A DNA stretch of 64,000 bases from Timema cristinae. Lineage: Eukaryota; Arthropoda; Insecta; Phasmatodea; Timematidae. Below, in pieces: positions 20,279-33,098 of the stretch. The translations under genes and the position numbers were made by a program. Location: contig JBCFYV010000935.1 of NCBI GenBank assembly GCA_039000515.1, positions 61,914,346 to 61,978,345 of the forward strand, read 5' to 3'. Under the pieces are notes generated by a model that worked only from the letters and a program-made list of their open reading frames with translations, was not told the origin of the DNA and made no database searches. The stretch's first letter is position 1. Every line of letters begins with the position of its first letter.

Positions 20279-23200
20279 ACCGATGATCGCCTTTTCTGCC
20301 TTCTTCTTTTTCTTTTTAGCTGTCTTCGGGTTGGCCGATGTGTTCAGCAGAGACTGAATAAAAAAAAATTGCTCTCAATAGTTACCGGTATTTAAATTTT
20401 AAACAAAATGACCAGGGCCTAATGTTTAAAGTTAGCATTTTAAGACTTTCATCAAAACCAATTTTATATCATATTAGGTTAGGAAAGGTGGTTTGAAATT
20501 TATAAAAGGAACAAACACAATCTGACATAATGAAAAGATCACAATTCACACTTTACATTGCTACCACTGGACAAAGAGGTAATGGCTGCCTATCGAAGAA
20601 AATCAACCATTACCGGCATTGCCCAATCCCACACCTAGGTTTCATTCTATTGGGATTTTGTTTGAACGTTATGCAATTTTATCGTGTTTAAAGAGATGGG
20701 CCGAATCTAAATCTACATTTTATTTTTGGATTCGAATCCTAGCAAATTGTTAGAAATTTTAATGATTTACAAATAAAGCTACATTCAACAATATGGGCCT
20801 AAACTGTAAATTAAGATTTATTTATATCGTGCTTTTAATTTTAATCAATCCCAGCCACCCCTCAGAAAATACAGGTTAAAATCCAGCCAAGTTAAACAAT
20901 CTAGACTCATATCATTGTTTAAAAATCAAATCAATCAAAATTTGAATGTTTTTTAGTTATTTTTAAAAATGTTGTCAGAATGAATTATTTTCTAAAAAAA
21001 GAAATGAAATAAACAGTTTAGGCCTAGTTTTCCTTTGATAAACTTTAATCATCATTGAAGGATTATAATTTATTTTAATAAGAAAGCAAAAATAAAAATA
21101 CAGATTTTTTTAATAGAAAGCAAAAATGAAAATACAGATTTTTTAATAAAGACTAAAACAACATGCTTAACAACTAAACATACATTGGAAATAGTGAACT
21201 ACATACATAATGCCTAAGAATGTTTTATCATTATTTGCGTATATTATAATTATTATCTATCTTTGCATAGAAAAGAAGAAATAAATTTGATTTTTGCGAT
21301 TTATCGATTCCTGAGAATACATTATATTTAAAACAAAACACCATCATATTTTCAACTCTAGAAAAATATGTTCATTCCCATTTTAACAGCAGGACTACAT
21401 TTGAATAGTTTTACAATTACTTCAATAACATATTTAAAAAAAATGATAAACTCTTTTAGTTAAAATAAATTTAAAAACAAATTATGAAATAGCAAATCGT
21501 TATTTGATTCTTAAAACTCGATAGCGTTTACTAAGTGATCAGATTATCTAAATCGATTCTAAACAAACAGTTGATATACAATATGTAAGCCGGCAGGCGT
21601 AAATACAGTTTTTTCGGTATCTAACTGTTGACAATATTTATTTTTCTTGAAACACAACAAAATATCTGACTTAAGGATCGTATGCAATAAATTGGGGTTC
21701 TTTGCATAGTTGTAAATAATTAAAATCAGAAGGGTAGTAAGAATTAACAGTATCTTTATTTAATCATAACTCTGGCGAGTAAACATAATGTACGTCATGG
21801 TGGCCGACTTTGTAATGGTTGTAATGGCAGCCGACTTTGTATCATGTGTAATGTGTTCTTATTTCTGTTAAAAAAAAAGCCATAATTTGTTTTATTTATT
21901 TTGAGTTTATTTGTAATTCTAGTTTTGATTTTCAGTTCTTGAAAGTTTTAATGTGTACATTAAAATATTGACAAGATTGTTCGTGAGGTGGAAGTTTTAG
22001 GAGTGAGCATGCGTTGAAAGGATCATATCCAAGTTTCCTATAGAAGTGGGAGGGTAGGATATTAGGCAGTTATATTTTCCACACCTAGCAATTTTTTTTA
22101 AATAATTATTTTATTCATGCTTATCTCTTTTTTTTCCGACAAAATAAAGATTACAAATCAAGTTGTGCTTTTCAAGTAGGCCTAACTAAGTAATTTTTTA
22201 ATTCAAAATATTATGCTTTGTTTATGAGGTGAAAGATTCGACCATTGAATCCAGTAAAACACCAAATCCTCGAATACTTGTCAGGATTCAACTAAAAAAA
22301 ACTTTCTGCATATATGCATTCCATAGATGCCAACACATGCAGGGGACAATTATTAAATATATTCTCAAAAATTGTAAATATTAATAAAACAGCTGAATTT
22401 ACTCTAAATAAGCCTTATTCTGGTTTACTATATAATGAACAAAAATATCAGTAACCTTAATAAAAGATCTGATCTTTCCCTTAATTCAGAAATAATCTAT
22501 TTGTGTATTCATGAAAAATTAAATATATTTTAATTTTTATTTGGTCCCTGAATATTACAACCTTGACTCAAATTTGGCAAGTATAAATATACACAAGTTA
22601 GTCAGCCCTAAATTATGATTTATGGAAATTACTGACTCTTACCTTAAGCTCTGGGTCGCTAATAGTGTATTCAGAATCGAATAACTCTGCCTCAAATGGT
22701 AATCCTGTTATTCTATGAGGTCCATTGGGCATTAGCAGAACAGTGAACTTGAAATGTGCGACATATTCACCTGAAACACAAATAAACAATATAAACTAAC
22801 CCTATGAGTGCCGAGAGAAATGACCAAAAAAATGTGCTAAAAGTGCCAAGCTATTTTGCTGAGAAATACAGAATTTTCTTTAAATTTTAATAACATATTA
22901 GTATTTGAACTTTGTGCAATCAAATTTTTACATAGTCGAGTTAACATGCTTGTCAATCCGATTATATAATTATACATATGCTTTTTTAATTTTTAGATAT
23001 AATAAAAAAATCACTAGCCAAGTTATTAAACAAAATTACTGTTTCATTTAACATTAATTTTTAAGCTTTGAAAATTTAAATCGCTTGAAATAGAATAAGA
23101 TAAATATAAACTTCAACTTCACTTAAAAAAAATCCTGGTTTGACAATTGAGTTATGAAACTTTGCCAATAAAAAATACATCTATGGTCAGTTATTTCCAT

Positions 23201-23747
23201 TCGGAGCTGTTATATACAGTACAAATTAATATTCAAATGGAAAAAATCTGAAATAATCAAATTTTAAGTTGTGATAATAACTTGTTTTAAAAGAATAAAA
23301 CAAAATCTTACAAAAAATTGTGCAATAAAATAAATTCAAATTGATTTTAGTGCATTGTATAAATAACCAAAATATAATATTTTCAAGCAAGAAATAACAA
23401 ACGATATTTTAACTTCAATTTGGCTTTGAGAATATTTAATAATCATTTGATTCAAGGGTGACCTGGTGGTCTAGGGGTAAGGTGTTGGACTTTTATGCTG
23501 GGGTCCGGGGTTCAATCCTCGGTCCAGGCACATATTTATCTGAGTGCTAAACCCTTCCTTTACCTCTGACAAGACGTGTATTAATCACAACTTGTGAATG
23601 TGTGGAATGCCAGGCCTCCACCGTGGTTCGGATCCCACGTTAAACTGTAGGTCCTTCATTTCATCTCACAATAACCCTACCATTACACATTAGCGTAAGT
23701 GCGTACAACCCGAACGGGTAGTAAGATGCAGTGCTGCTGCTGATAAT

Positions 23748-23782
<35 letters not shown>

Positions 23783-26700
23783 ATATTAATAATAATATAA
23801 AATAAAGTTTATTAAGCAAAATATAAGCAAGCGGCACAGAATGACAGAAATTGAATATAAATATGTAATTTAAATTTAAATATATTGTTATTAATGAATC
23901 TTCGTAAATTGTCAACTCAAGAATTTTACTTTTGAATCAAAGCAGACGTTGACATATTCAAAGCAAAGTCAAAGTTTTCGAAGCTTTGTACTCCTATATA
24001 CACTAGTATCTTGTGTTTAAAAGATTGAAAAGTTTTCGATTAAAATTGTTCAGCTTGATTGCCCTAACTATTTTTGTATTCAACAAAAAAAATACATACC
24101 CGGTTTCTCGTAAAGAACTTGAAATGGCTCTATGAGTTTGTGGTTGACACATTCAACTACACCCATCTTCGCTTTCTTCTCGTCCTCAAAGCCGCGCAGG
24201 TTGAAGGGCATGTTTCCGTATTTGTGAGTAACCTCGCTGTAGAACATGCGTGATGCCTTCAGTTTCAGTTGGTAAGTTTCGTCCGTCTTTTTGTAAATGG
24301 TAACTCTGGTGTCGAGCTCTTTGCCCTATAGCACACAACTCTACCGCTACAAATAAGCCACACAAACATTTATTGTCTATAAGGATGAGTCTTTGGAATC
24401 CTTAAGGAGATTTAAGATTTTAAGATTAAAAAAATTCAGATTAAAGATTAGGTAGGTCCTTTCAAATTTAAAATATGGATTTTATTTAGAGTAAAGATGT
24501 CACAATACTGGTTTTTTTCGATTTAGATTCTTAAGTTCAACCTTGATTTTTTTAAATTTTATTCTTAAAAATTTCCTAATTTATTATATTTCCAAGCATT
24601 CAACCTCATATGAATACATATTTGTTCGACCTCATGGGGGAAGGAGGGGGGGGGGTTATAATAATAGAAAACGATTATATTTAGTTTTAACAAAAAAATA
24701 GATCATTTAACTTATTATTAAAGCTTTTTATAAATATTAATTAATAAAATTATCACTGAACCAAAATATATGTTAAAAAAAGACTAATAAACTAATATGA
24801 GAAATAATCGATTACTATTCGTTTTGAATTTTGTTGTTTTCCTAGTTGCCAGTACTTTCATTGAGATAAGAATAGAAGTAGCACGAATCATAATATTAAG
24901 ATCAATTCTCGCTTGTTTCTATATCAAGAAGTGAGGGTATTGAGCGAGGCATTTAGTTTGACATCCCTAATCTAATTTCAAGTTATTATGACTCTTAGCT
25001 CAACATGATTACAGGACAAACCTGGTGACTGACTGGCAAACTGTATTAAAATCACTTATAAAGTCCATCATACAGTAAGTAGGTCACAGAACTTACCACG
25101 CCTTCTCCAGAGCTGACCAAGACATCCATGGCATACACATCATGAACCTCAAACTCAAACTTCTCGTGTTCCTTCTTTTGGGCATCATTGGGATTTTGAA
25201 TTATCGTCTTTTCCCCGTCGATCTTGAACTGTTTTAGTTGATGACTCAGCATGCCCTCGATTGGTTTACATTTAAACTGGTCACACACTTTTTGTACGGC
25301 TTCAGTAACTGCGTATGTCTATAACATTCACAGACACCTTACTTTTTTTCATGTTATTTTCATTTATTTGAGGTATTTTACTTGCACTTTCTAAACCGAC
25401 TGATTATATTAGCAGAAGACTTTACAAACTAACTTAAATCTATAACAAACACAAAATCCAGCCCCTGGCCGTTAATTCATCACTGTTAAAACAGAAGCAA
25501 TCTTTTAACTAGTGATAGTGAATGTGTAGAATGCCAGGCCTCCACCGTGGTTCGGATTCCACGTTAAACTGTAGGTCCTCCATTTCATCTCACAATCACC
25601 CTACCATTACACATTAGCGTAAGTGCGTATAACCCGAACGGGTAGTAAGACGCGGTGCTAATAATAATAATAATTAGTGATAAATTTTTCGCCCATGCTA
25701 GAGATCGCAAACCCTTAGCTCAGTAGAAAGACACGCTACCTACTGAGCTAAGGTGTCAAAATGACACCTTAATGACTCCATATAGTAAGATAGAATATTT
25801 GTTAATCCTGAATTTTTGTTTACTGAGATTTGAGAGTTTTGAGTTTGTACTCCTTAATATCAAAGTATTGAAGAATAGAGTTTGATATCCTAAGTTTTAA
25901 GGTGAAACAACTTTATGCTGTTTTAAGCAGGGTTTTGGAGTCGGTAAGCCAAGCCTTGGATTGCTTTATTTTTCTCTGTCATAAATGGTTAATGTATATA
26001 TTAAATATATTTAGAAGAAGGTACAGAAAAGGTGAATAGGTCAACATCATCATCTATTATTATTATCATTATTATTATTATCCATTCGAGTTATACACAT
26101 GCTAATGTGTGATGGTAGGGTGGTTGTGAGATGAAATGAAGGACCTACAGTTTACAGAGGCCTGGCATTCCAAACATTCAGATAGAACCATTATAAAAGG
26201 AACTAACAAAATATGGCTTTTACAACAAAAGAACAATTCACACTCTATATTGTTGCCGATGGACAAAGAGGAAATAGCTGCCTTTTGAAGAAACTTGACA
26301 GCTACCACCAAATCCTCCGACCTAGGTTTCGTTCTATCAGAGCTCGCCAAGAGGGTAGTGTGAAACTGTGCAATTCAAATTCCTAAGAGGAAACCAAAGA
26401 ATGTAGAAAAAGGAAATTTGTGAAGAATGATACGACACTTAGACAAGAACATGTAAAAGGAATAAACTAAAGGAAAAAACACAAGAAAGTAAGTAGATTA
26501 TTGTAAGTTATATCATGTTATTGTTATACAGACCTCATTCCCAGGCTTAAGTAGTCTTAGAGCTGCCTGCGAGGCGTAGTGAGCAGCCAAGGTCACATCA
26601 GCTTTTCTACCTGTCACTTTGTGTTCGGCAGAGCTCCCCAACACAATAGTGTGGGCCACAACGGCAATGAATCCGTCCACTTGCGCACCTAAATCTCTGG

Positions 26701-28878
26701 AAAAAAAATACATCAATTTCAAATAGTTTTCATTTGAGCATAATAGAAATGTAGAAAGCTTAGAAAATGTATGACTACGCATAGAACATTCGTCAACTTT
26801 TGATCCAAGAGTAAAATTCCGGATCCAACAAGCTTTGTTGGCGTAAAAAAAATGATGCTTAATTCAATTTTCTCTACTTCGTTTTTTTGTCGGGTTTTTC
26901 TGTCGCTTGTATTTAGTAGATAGCACCGCACTTGAGGCGTAATAAATCTGACAGTGAAACTGGCCCAAAGACATGTTTACCCACTTCAGCGGCTGAATGG
27001 TCTTAAGGCGTCACTTCGTGTTAAGACTGGCTTGCTGATGCCAGGGAGATTAGGGTTTGAATCCTGGTTGGGTCTACCGAGGGTGGTTTTTCCTAAACTG
27101 ATGTCCACTCTCGATCCAGGCAAATGCAGAAAGATTATCTCTAAAATGCTTCCTTTATCACAACCCCATTAGAGTTAAGATAATTTATGCAAAAAACTTA
27201 ACAGGTTGTAAGATGCAGCAATAAAGGGGGAAAATATAGTATTTAAGTGGCTTAAAAACCATTATACTTACATTTTAACTAAATCATCATCTTTTAATGT
27301 GTAATCAAGCTCAGATGGGACCGGAGAGAAGTGGCATATGCAGTGATTCACAGAAATACAGGTAGGGAAGGCAATACCTGTAATGATATATTAAAATTAA
27401 TAAATAAGAACATTATATTATTATCATCACCACGTCTTACTACCCGTTCGAGTTATACGCACTTACGCTAATGTGTAATGGTAGGGTGATTGTGAGATGA
27501 AATGAAGGACCTACAGTTTAACGTGAGATCCACACCACGGTGGAGGCCTGGCATTCCACACATTCACAAGATGTCTTGTCAGAGGTGTAGGAAGGGTTTG
27601 GAAATCGGATAAATCTGTGCCGGGACCGAGGATTGAACCCCGGCCGCCAGCATAGAAGTCTGACACCTTACCCCTAGACCACCAGGTCACCCAAGAAAAT
27701 TATAGTATGTAACGAATAAAAACAAATGCTTGGACACAACTCAGACCCGACATTGGTTCACATTAATTGTACAATGATTTCAAGGAAAAGGCAGAGAGAC
27801 CAAGCCTCCAAAACTTGAAAAAATTAATAACACATAAAAAATATAAACACTGAAAAGTGAGTTATGAAAAAATTGTAGAATTTTGAAAAATTTTAAAATG
27901 AAAGAAATGCTAATGGAGGTATATAAATGTGGCATAACACTAATACTTCCAATCAGAAGCCAGCCCCATTCCCCTCTCCAAGTGTATAGCAGAAATAATC
28001 AAACTCTGGCTACTATTTTAAGGATATAGAACCAGTTTAGTGACGAAGTGATCATAAGAATGTCAAATTAACTAGAGTAAACATTTGTAATAGGCATTAA
28101 AGAATAACCAGACTACCATTTTGATACAATGTTTACCAAATGAATGGTTAATCATAAGACCTACTGTGGGTTAATATGCACAAATAATAATATTTTTAAA
28201 GTAACGTAACATAAAATTTTGTTACAAAATGATTGTTCTATTCTGGAACCATAAAACTTAATAAAATAAACATGCCACTAAAAGCATATAATACATTAAT
28301 TTACTAAAGGATAATTAACTGTGGGTGTTGGTTGATAAGTAAAATTTAAGATACCTTTCTTCAAATCCTTTTCCTTTTTGAACACCTGACCAGTTTCTTC
28401 AGAAAGGAGTTGATCACCATACTCGCAAATTTCTCTTACTGAAGTACCACTTATACATCTGTCAATTACCTGTTTTAATACTCCTGAAAATAACAAGTGA
28501 AAACACTTTTATTAATGTATATTTGTAAAGTGTACATTATAAACCTTCTATCAATAAAATATAATTGAAATGTTATTAAATATGAAACATACATTTAAAA
28601 TTAAATATTTAATTTTAAAATCAACAGAAGTAACTTGGGGTAAATGTTTCCAATCTTTACAAAACTGCCCACATGGCATTAGAACATTCCATATGGGTTA
28701 TTTTTTTAAAGCAAGTTAAAAAGATTGTGGAAGGAATATAAAATAAGTTTGAATGCACAATAGTGTGAAAATAACCAGGCATAATTTACTTACTATTCAC
28801 AATGTCACCAGCCATTTTATACTTGGTGACAACCAAGTCTTCGGCTATGGTTTTCTCAACTTCTTCTTTGTCCGCCAT
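20243..28878 (-). CDS. PA2G4: Proliferation-associated protein 2G4 / EBP1
   Basis: Eight coding exons on the minus strand (28878-28794, 28483-28355, 27377-27272, 26696-26534, 25318-25097, 24325-24100, 22770-22643, 20353-20243) give 389 residues, against 394 in human. All phases agree. PA2G4 has a methionine-aminopeptidase (pita-bread) fold without peptidase activity; it binds ribosomes and RNA and acts in growth control and ribosome biogenesis. Recognised blocks: [19 protein letters not shown] (exon 1), [16 protein letters not shown] (exons 2-3), [10 protein letters not shown] (exon 3), GFIAVVAHT and VTGRKADV (exon 4), [12 protein letters not shown] and [10 protein letters not shown] (exon 5), [20 protein letters not shown] (exon 6), [12 protein letters not shown] (exon 7), and the lysine-rich C-terminal tail [13 protein letters not shown] (exon 8). 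The start at 28878 has a strong context (G at -3 and +4). The exon 4 donor GTCTGT and the TATAG acceptors of exons 5 and 6 are weaker sites. Introns hold several SINEs. Confidence 0.97.
20500..20670 (+). repeat. Interspersed repeat fragment
   Basis: This shares with 26190-26385 the phrases ATAAAAGGAAC, ACAATTCACACT, GGACAAAGAGG and CCTAGGTTTC in the same order; a weaker copy lies at 15420-15510. It lies in PA2G4 intron 7. The family is not identified. Confidence 0.5.
21084..21145. repeat. Two-copy direct repeat of about 33 bp
   Basis: AGAAAGCAAAAATAAAAATA followed by CAGATTTTTTT is repeated immediately as AGAAAGCAAAAATGAAAATA followed by CAGATTTTTT. It lies in PA2G4 intron 7. Confidence 0.6.
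23457..23800 (+). repeat. SINE-A copy, full length
   Basis: The tRNA-like head (A box TGGTCTAGGGGTAAGG, B box GGTTCAATCC) is followed by the family body (GAATGCCAGGCCTCCACCGT) and the tail ACCCGAACGGGTAGTAAGAT, ending in a long irregular (AAT)n run. It lies in PA2G4 intron 6, antisense to the gene. Confidence 0.9.
25510..25675 (+). repeat. SINE-A copy, 5'-truncated
   Basis: Only the segment from GAATGTGTAGAATGCCAGGC to CGGTGCTAATAATAATAAT is present. Likely duplications are CTAGTGATA before and TTAGTGATA after. It lies in PA2G4 intron 4. Confidence 0.8.
25680..25775 (-). repeat. SINE-C type tRNA-like head
   Basis: On the minus strand this reads TTAGCTCAGTAGGTAGCGTG and, further on, a degraded B box. 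It resembles the head at 10185-10255. The related tail lies at 25355-25450, split from it by the SINE-A insertion at 25510, so the newer element may have landed in an older SINE-C. Confidence 0.55.
26062..26178 (-). repeat. SINE-A fragment
   Basis: Minus-strand remnant with GCCTGGCATTCCAAACATTC (plus reading) at its truncated end and the degraded tail beside (ATT)n at 26055-26080. It directly abuts another repeat at 26190-26385. It lies in PA2G4 intron 4. Confidence 0.7.
26971..27225 (+). repeat. SINE-B copy, diverged
   Basis: It has a degraded tRNA-like head (GGTCTTAAGGCGTCACTTCG; B-box-like GGGTTTGAATCCTGG), then the body (GTCCACTCTCGATCCAGGCA) and tail remnant (GTTGTAAGATGCAGCAATAA). It lies in PA2G4 intron 3, antisense to the gene. 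Confidence 0.7.
27418..27692 (-). repeat. SINE-A copy, full length, close to a splice acceptor
   Basis: A complete minus-strand copy flanked by AAGAACATTATA (27406-27417) and AAGAAAATTATA (27693-27704), one mismatch. It lies in PA2G4 intron 2 in the sense orientation of the gene. Its tail ends only about 40 bp upstream of the exon 3 acceptor (exon starts at 27377). Confidence 0.92.
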
Positions 28879-28889
28879 TTCTTCTTCAT
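28845..28889 (-). promoter_or_regulatory. Possible short uORF overlapping the PA2G4 start
   Basis: An ATG at 28889 lies 11 bases before the main ATG and out of frame. It would encode 14 residues ending at TAG inside the first coding exon. Its context is weak (T at -3), while the main start is strong, so leaky scanning would be expected. Whether the transcript includes it is unknown. Confidence 0.4.
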
Positions 28890-30898
28890 CAACCTATATT
28901 GTCACGTGACCAATAGAAGCGGGAAGTCAATTCAGAGTAAAAAAAAAGCACTCCCTTACCCCATACAGAGATTGGCCTCATACCGTAGGTTCGTATAAGT
29001 AAGTTTAGAACATAATGCCAGACAAAGAAAACCAAGATATATATATATATTTGATGAACGAGAAAGTGATTAATAAAATATGAGGTATTGTAAAGAGTTT
29101 GGGTGAATAAATGGGAATATAGTAAGTAGTTCAATATCAATAACCCACAATCATTTTGATTAAATTCTTTTACTCTTTTTCTTCAATTTATGTATGTATT
29201 TTTATATAAATTCATTAAACATAAAATAAAAAAAGCTTGATCTTGCTATGCTGTGATAATATTAATTACATTAATTTAACCATTATATTATGATGTCCTA
29301 ATTATAGCATATTTGGCATAGCCTTTTTGACGTAACTAGAATAACAACAAAATAATATCTTAAATAAGATTTTTTTATTTAAATTAACATCTTATTCTCT
29401 TTACTGTTTTTGTATATCACAAATTACGAGTAGGTACCAAGAAAGTTATAAATATAACTTTAAGTTAACTGAAATAATAAGTAAATTATAACCTTTGTGT
29501 ATCTAATTTACAGAAGTTAAATTCCCGATCCTCCAAATCCTTTCAAATCATCAGGGGAAACTTAACATATTTGTTTAAAAGTTAATCTGGGCAGATATAG
29601 TAAAATAAAATATTAATGTCCAAGAAATTCAGTTCATGCAAATTTAAATAACTATGTTGTTATAGATTTTTAGATGGAATCAAATAAAATGGTGTTAAAA
29701 AACAAAACAGTATAATAATTATTAATTATTAATAGAGGTTATTGTAAGACATTTTAAATTTAAAAGAAAAACACTTCAAAATATATGTTTAACTTACATA
29801 AATTGGCTTTAACCATGGTACATCTGCCATAACTACAAAAGGCCGCATATTTATTTAATTTTCCCACTTAACTAATAAACTAAATATGATCAACACTATG
29901 GATAAAAATAAGTAAATGCATTTAAATAACTGTACTGTATTTTGTTCGAACAAAAGTTTGCTTACAAAACCATGTCTAATAAAACTGTTACAGCCATAGA
30001 GATATTATTGGAAAATATATTATTTTGTTTAATGTACAACCACAATAATTTCTATATATTTTAGTTGAAAAACTTTATCAATTATAAAGATTAAATTATA
30101 GGTTTAGAATACACTTGAAGAACAAATACAGTACATTTAGTACGATATATTGAAATTAACTAAAATCTATTTTAAACCTTCTTCATAATTCTAATTTTCA
30201 CTTCATAACATTATGAAAGAAAATTCATAATATAGAATAACTAATAACTAGTTAAAAAAAACTCATAGTCCCGAGTGAGAAAATGCTTTTCGAATTATGT
30301 ATATAAAAATCTTAAATAGTAATCAAAAAAACCTTTATACAAAATGTAGGCAGTGGCGGATTTAACATTTTTGCGGCCCTTGGCACAATTATAATATGCG
30401 CCCTCCCCATTCTCTTATGTCAAAGGAATTAGGAAATTTTGGTAGAAATAGTTGTTGGGGGGTTTATTATTCAAGAAACCATTTCTACGAAAATAATCAG
30501 TTATGTACAATGTGCATGATCTACAGTAACTTTAATTAACATTATGAAGAATGAGAGACTGACCTCAGTTACAAAGTGATTGCAGAGTACAGTTATTTAA
30601 AAATAAATATTGTCATTCTGAACTAAACTTGAACTATTCCTATAATCTTAGTCAATAATTTCTAAACGTAATTAATAAAAACAATAATAAAGTAAAAATA
30701 AAAATGAGCTTTTTAACAAATGAGAATATAAAGCTAACTACACCTTTTAGCTAATGCAAACAAAATACCTATTTTTTAACAATAGTAATAATAAAATAAT
30801 AATGAATATATATCTAAAATAAAATACACCAAATTTATAATAAACTAATGGTGATGTTTATAGGTTTAAATCGTTGTGAGCAAATAATAATATCCGAG

Positions 30899-31186
30899 GT
30901 GACCTGGTGGTCTAGGGGTAAGGTGTCAGACTTCTATGCTGGCGGCCGGGGTTCAATCCTCGGTCCCGGCAAAGATTTATCTGATTACTAAACCCTTCCT
31001 TCACCTCTGACAAGACATCTTGTGAATGTGGGGAATGCCAGGCCTCCACCGTGGTTCGGATTCCACGTTAAACTGTAGGTCCTCCATTTCATCTCACAAT
31101 CACCCCACCATTACACATTAGCGTAAGTGCGTATAACCCGAACGGGTAGTAAGACGCGGTGCTAATAATAATAATAATAATAATAA
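30899..31186 (+). repeat. SINE-A copy, full length, with target-site duplication
   Basis: It has the intact head, body and tail. The flanking duplication AATAATAATATCCGAG occurs at 30883-30898 and 31182-31197; part of it overlaps the (TAA)n tail. High similarity to the copies at 35321 and 47657 suggests recent activity. Confidence 0.93.
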
Positions 31187-31844
31187 TAATATCCGAGGTT
31201 TGTATTGTATTTACAACATCCATGATCTGGAATGGGTGAGTAAAACATTTATTTTTGCAAGAATTTAAGATCAATTTACATTCTTTTCTGGTAATTCCAT
31301 CCAAACTACTAAAAAAAAAATCTATAAATTGGTCTAAAATTCTTGTCAACACTACTTGTTTCATCACACATATCAGAAGATGGTTGTTGCAACTCCACCA
31401 ATTGAACTGTGATAAGATATTATTTCCTCAGCGCGTCTCAAGTCTAAAAATTTTAACATTAGTTTTAATGCAAATAAGAGCCATTAAAGCCTTTAAAACA
31501 AATTCATATTCATAAAAACTAGTTTATAATTAATTCAAATTGGTTGATAAATGACATTGAAATCTTACTCTTTATATTTGGCTTTGGATTCCATTATCTG
31601 AGTTATCTAAGATTATTCATTGTCATTCTTACCTAAAAGTCTGTTGTGGACGTATGTAAATCATCGACTACATTGAAGAATAATTGTTTCCACAGTCACC
31701 CTTGATTTGTGAGAGTTGTTATGCTGCCAAGTGTAATACAAGATTATAATTAAAGAAACTTTCAATGAATATCAATTGGCAATGTGTGAATTATTGTAAT
31801 TAAAGTACTCTGTCTTAAACGATGGGTGAAGGTTGTCCCTGAGC

Positions 31845-31940
31845 ACTGGACGAATCCTGGATAGCTCAGAGTTAGAGAATCATCATGCTAAGTCAAAGGT
31901 CCTGGCATCAAGTCCCATGTCCAGGGATGATTTTCAATTG
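31845..31940 (+). repeat. tRNA-derived SINE head
   Basis: It has an A-box-like GGATAGCTCAGAGTTAGAGA and a B-box-like GGCATCAAGTCCC, and resembles 56140-56215. The anticodon arm and acceptor stem do not form a good cloverleaf. Confidence 0.55.
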
Positions 31941-32104
31941 ATTAAAATTAATTAAATGGTGGATTCCTCTATATGGACATTCCCGAAATTATAATTATTT
32001 ACACCTTTTGTTGTTGATATTAAGTACCTTATACTTAGATAAAATTATTAAAATTCATAATCTTTCATTAAAAACACCTGTCATATGATATGTATCTCTT
32101 TTTA

Positions 32105-32325
32105 TTATTGAGGTATTTGACAAATACTTTCGAAACCGAGCGATTACATTAACTTACACCCTAAATTCAATTTAATTCTCTAACAGACATGATAATTAGT
32201 AACAATGATAGTGTAAGCCGCAATTTGATCAAAATAATTCTTCGTCGATGACTGGAATCGAAGATGCACCTTTTACTTTTTTCAAGCAGATATTCTACCA
32301 AATGAGCTAAGGTTTACTAATTTAT
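32105..32325 (-). repeat. SINE-C related copy
   Basis: The left end TTTGACAAATACTTTCGAAACCGA matches in pattern the tail phrase of SINE-C read in reverse (compare 25370-25400 and 63765-63805). The right end is a tRNA-like head on the minus strand (AGCTCATTTGGTAGAATATC). Confidence 0.55.
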
Positions 32326-33079
32326 TTTAAGTATTAGTTTAATCTCAAAGCTAATCTGATCTAAGTGGATTAGTGTAATCAGTTTACGGTAGTTTTGGTT
32401 TTCTTTTATATAAAATAAATTTGGTAGGCTGGTAAATATATTATTGTTTTTAATTGTGATAGTCTAGATTCTAGAGTGAATAAATTATCTATAAACTCAT
32501 TATTATTTAATGAAAGTTATAAAGTTTTAGTAACTTTTATGCTGATGATGACATTGTTTATTCGAAAAGATGTATCTGGTTTTTTAATATGATCGGTTTT
32601 ATACATATTCAGTCACGAAAATCACTGAAGTTGAAAAGTAAAGCAGAGCGCGATTATATCACTCCAAACGATCTCCAAGCATATCCATGTATCCACCCAT
32701 TAAGTTGTATAGCTCTGCAATTAAAATATTGGTTTAAAACTTTATCCATTTGGGATATTAAATTGATTTAATAATATTATTTATAGGAAACCTTAAATAA
32801 AGAATTTTCATGGTACTAGAATGATCATGAAGGGCATTAAAAATATACTATAATCGCTTTGAGCCATTTTAAAAATATGAATTTAAACTATTTCAATTTA
32901 TAAATAAATTATAGTGTGTGTGTTACTTTAGAAAATATAATATGGTCCTTTAAATTAATTGATTTAATATTAGTGGTGCTTGATAACCCTTAGGTGCGCT
33001 GTCATCGCACCGGTTGCAGATATTTTCTTAAAGCGTCGAGACTGTATTTATTGGTCTGTATTGTCTAGTTTTAGCTTTA

Positions 33080-33089
33080 CGCGGGAAAA
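33080..33089 (+). promoter_or_regulatory. E2F-type site next to the ORC2 start
   Basis: CGCGGGAAAA matches the E2F consensus (reverse complement TTTTCCCGCG). It ends nine bases before the ORC2 ATG. Replication-licensing genes are classic E2F targets. Binding here is inferred. Confidence 0.55.
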
Positions 33090-33098
33090 TAATATAAA

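Larger units (their letters stand above)
28879..33098. other. Divergent intergenic region between PA2G4 and ORC2
   Basis: The start codons lie about 4.2 kb apart on opposite strands. The stretch is AT-rich. It holds a full SINE-A at 30899-31186, a tRNA-like SINE head at 31855-31935, a SINE-C relative at 32105-32325, and a lone hAT-like end (CAGTGGCGGATTTAACATTT) near 30355. No further exon could be supported. Confidence 0.6.

Noticed and set aside
28889..29140. Open frame upstream of PA2G4
   Set aside because: It overlaps the PA2G4 5' region, has no homology, and PA2G4 starts cleanly at 28878.
30355..30420. hAT-like terminal sequence CAGTGGCGGATTTAACATTT
   Set aside because: No matching right end or duplication was found nearby, so it is mentioned but not called as an element.
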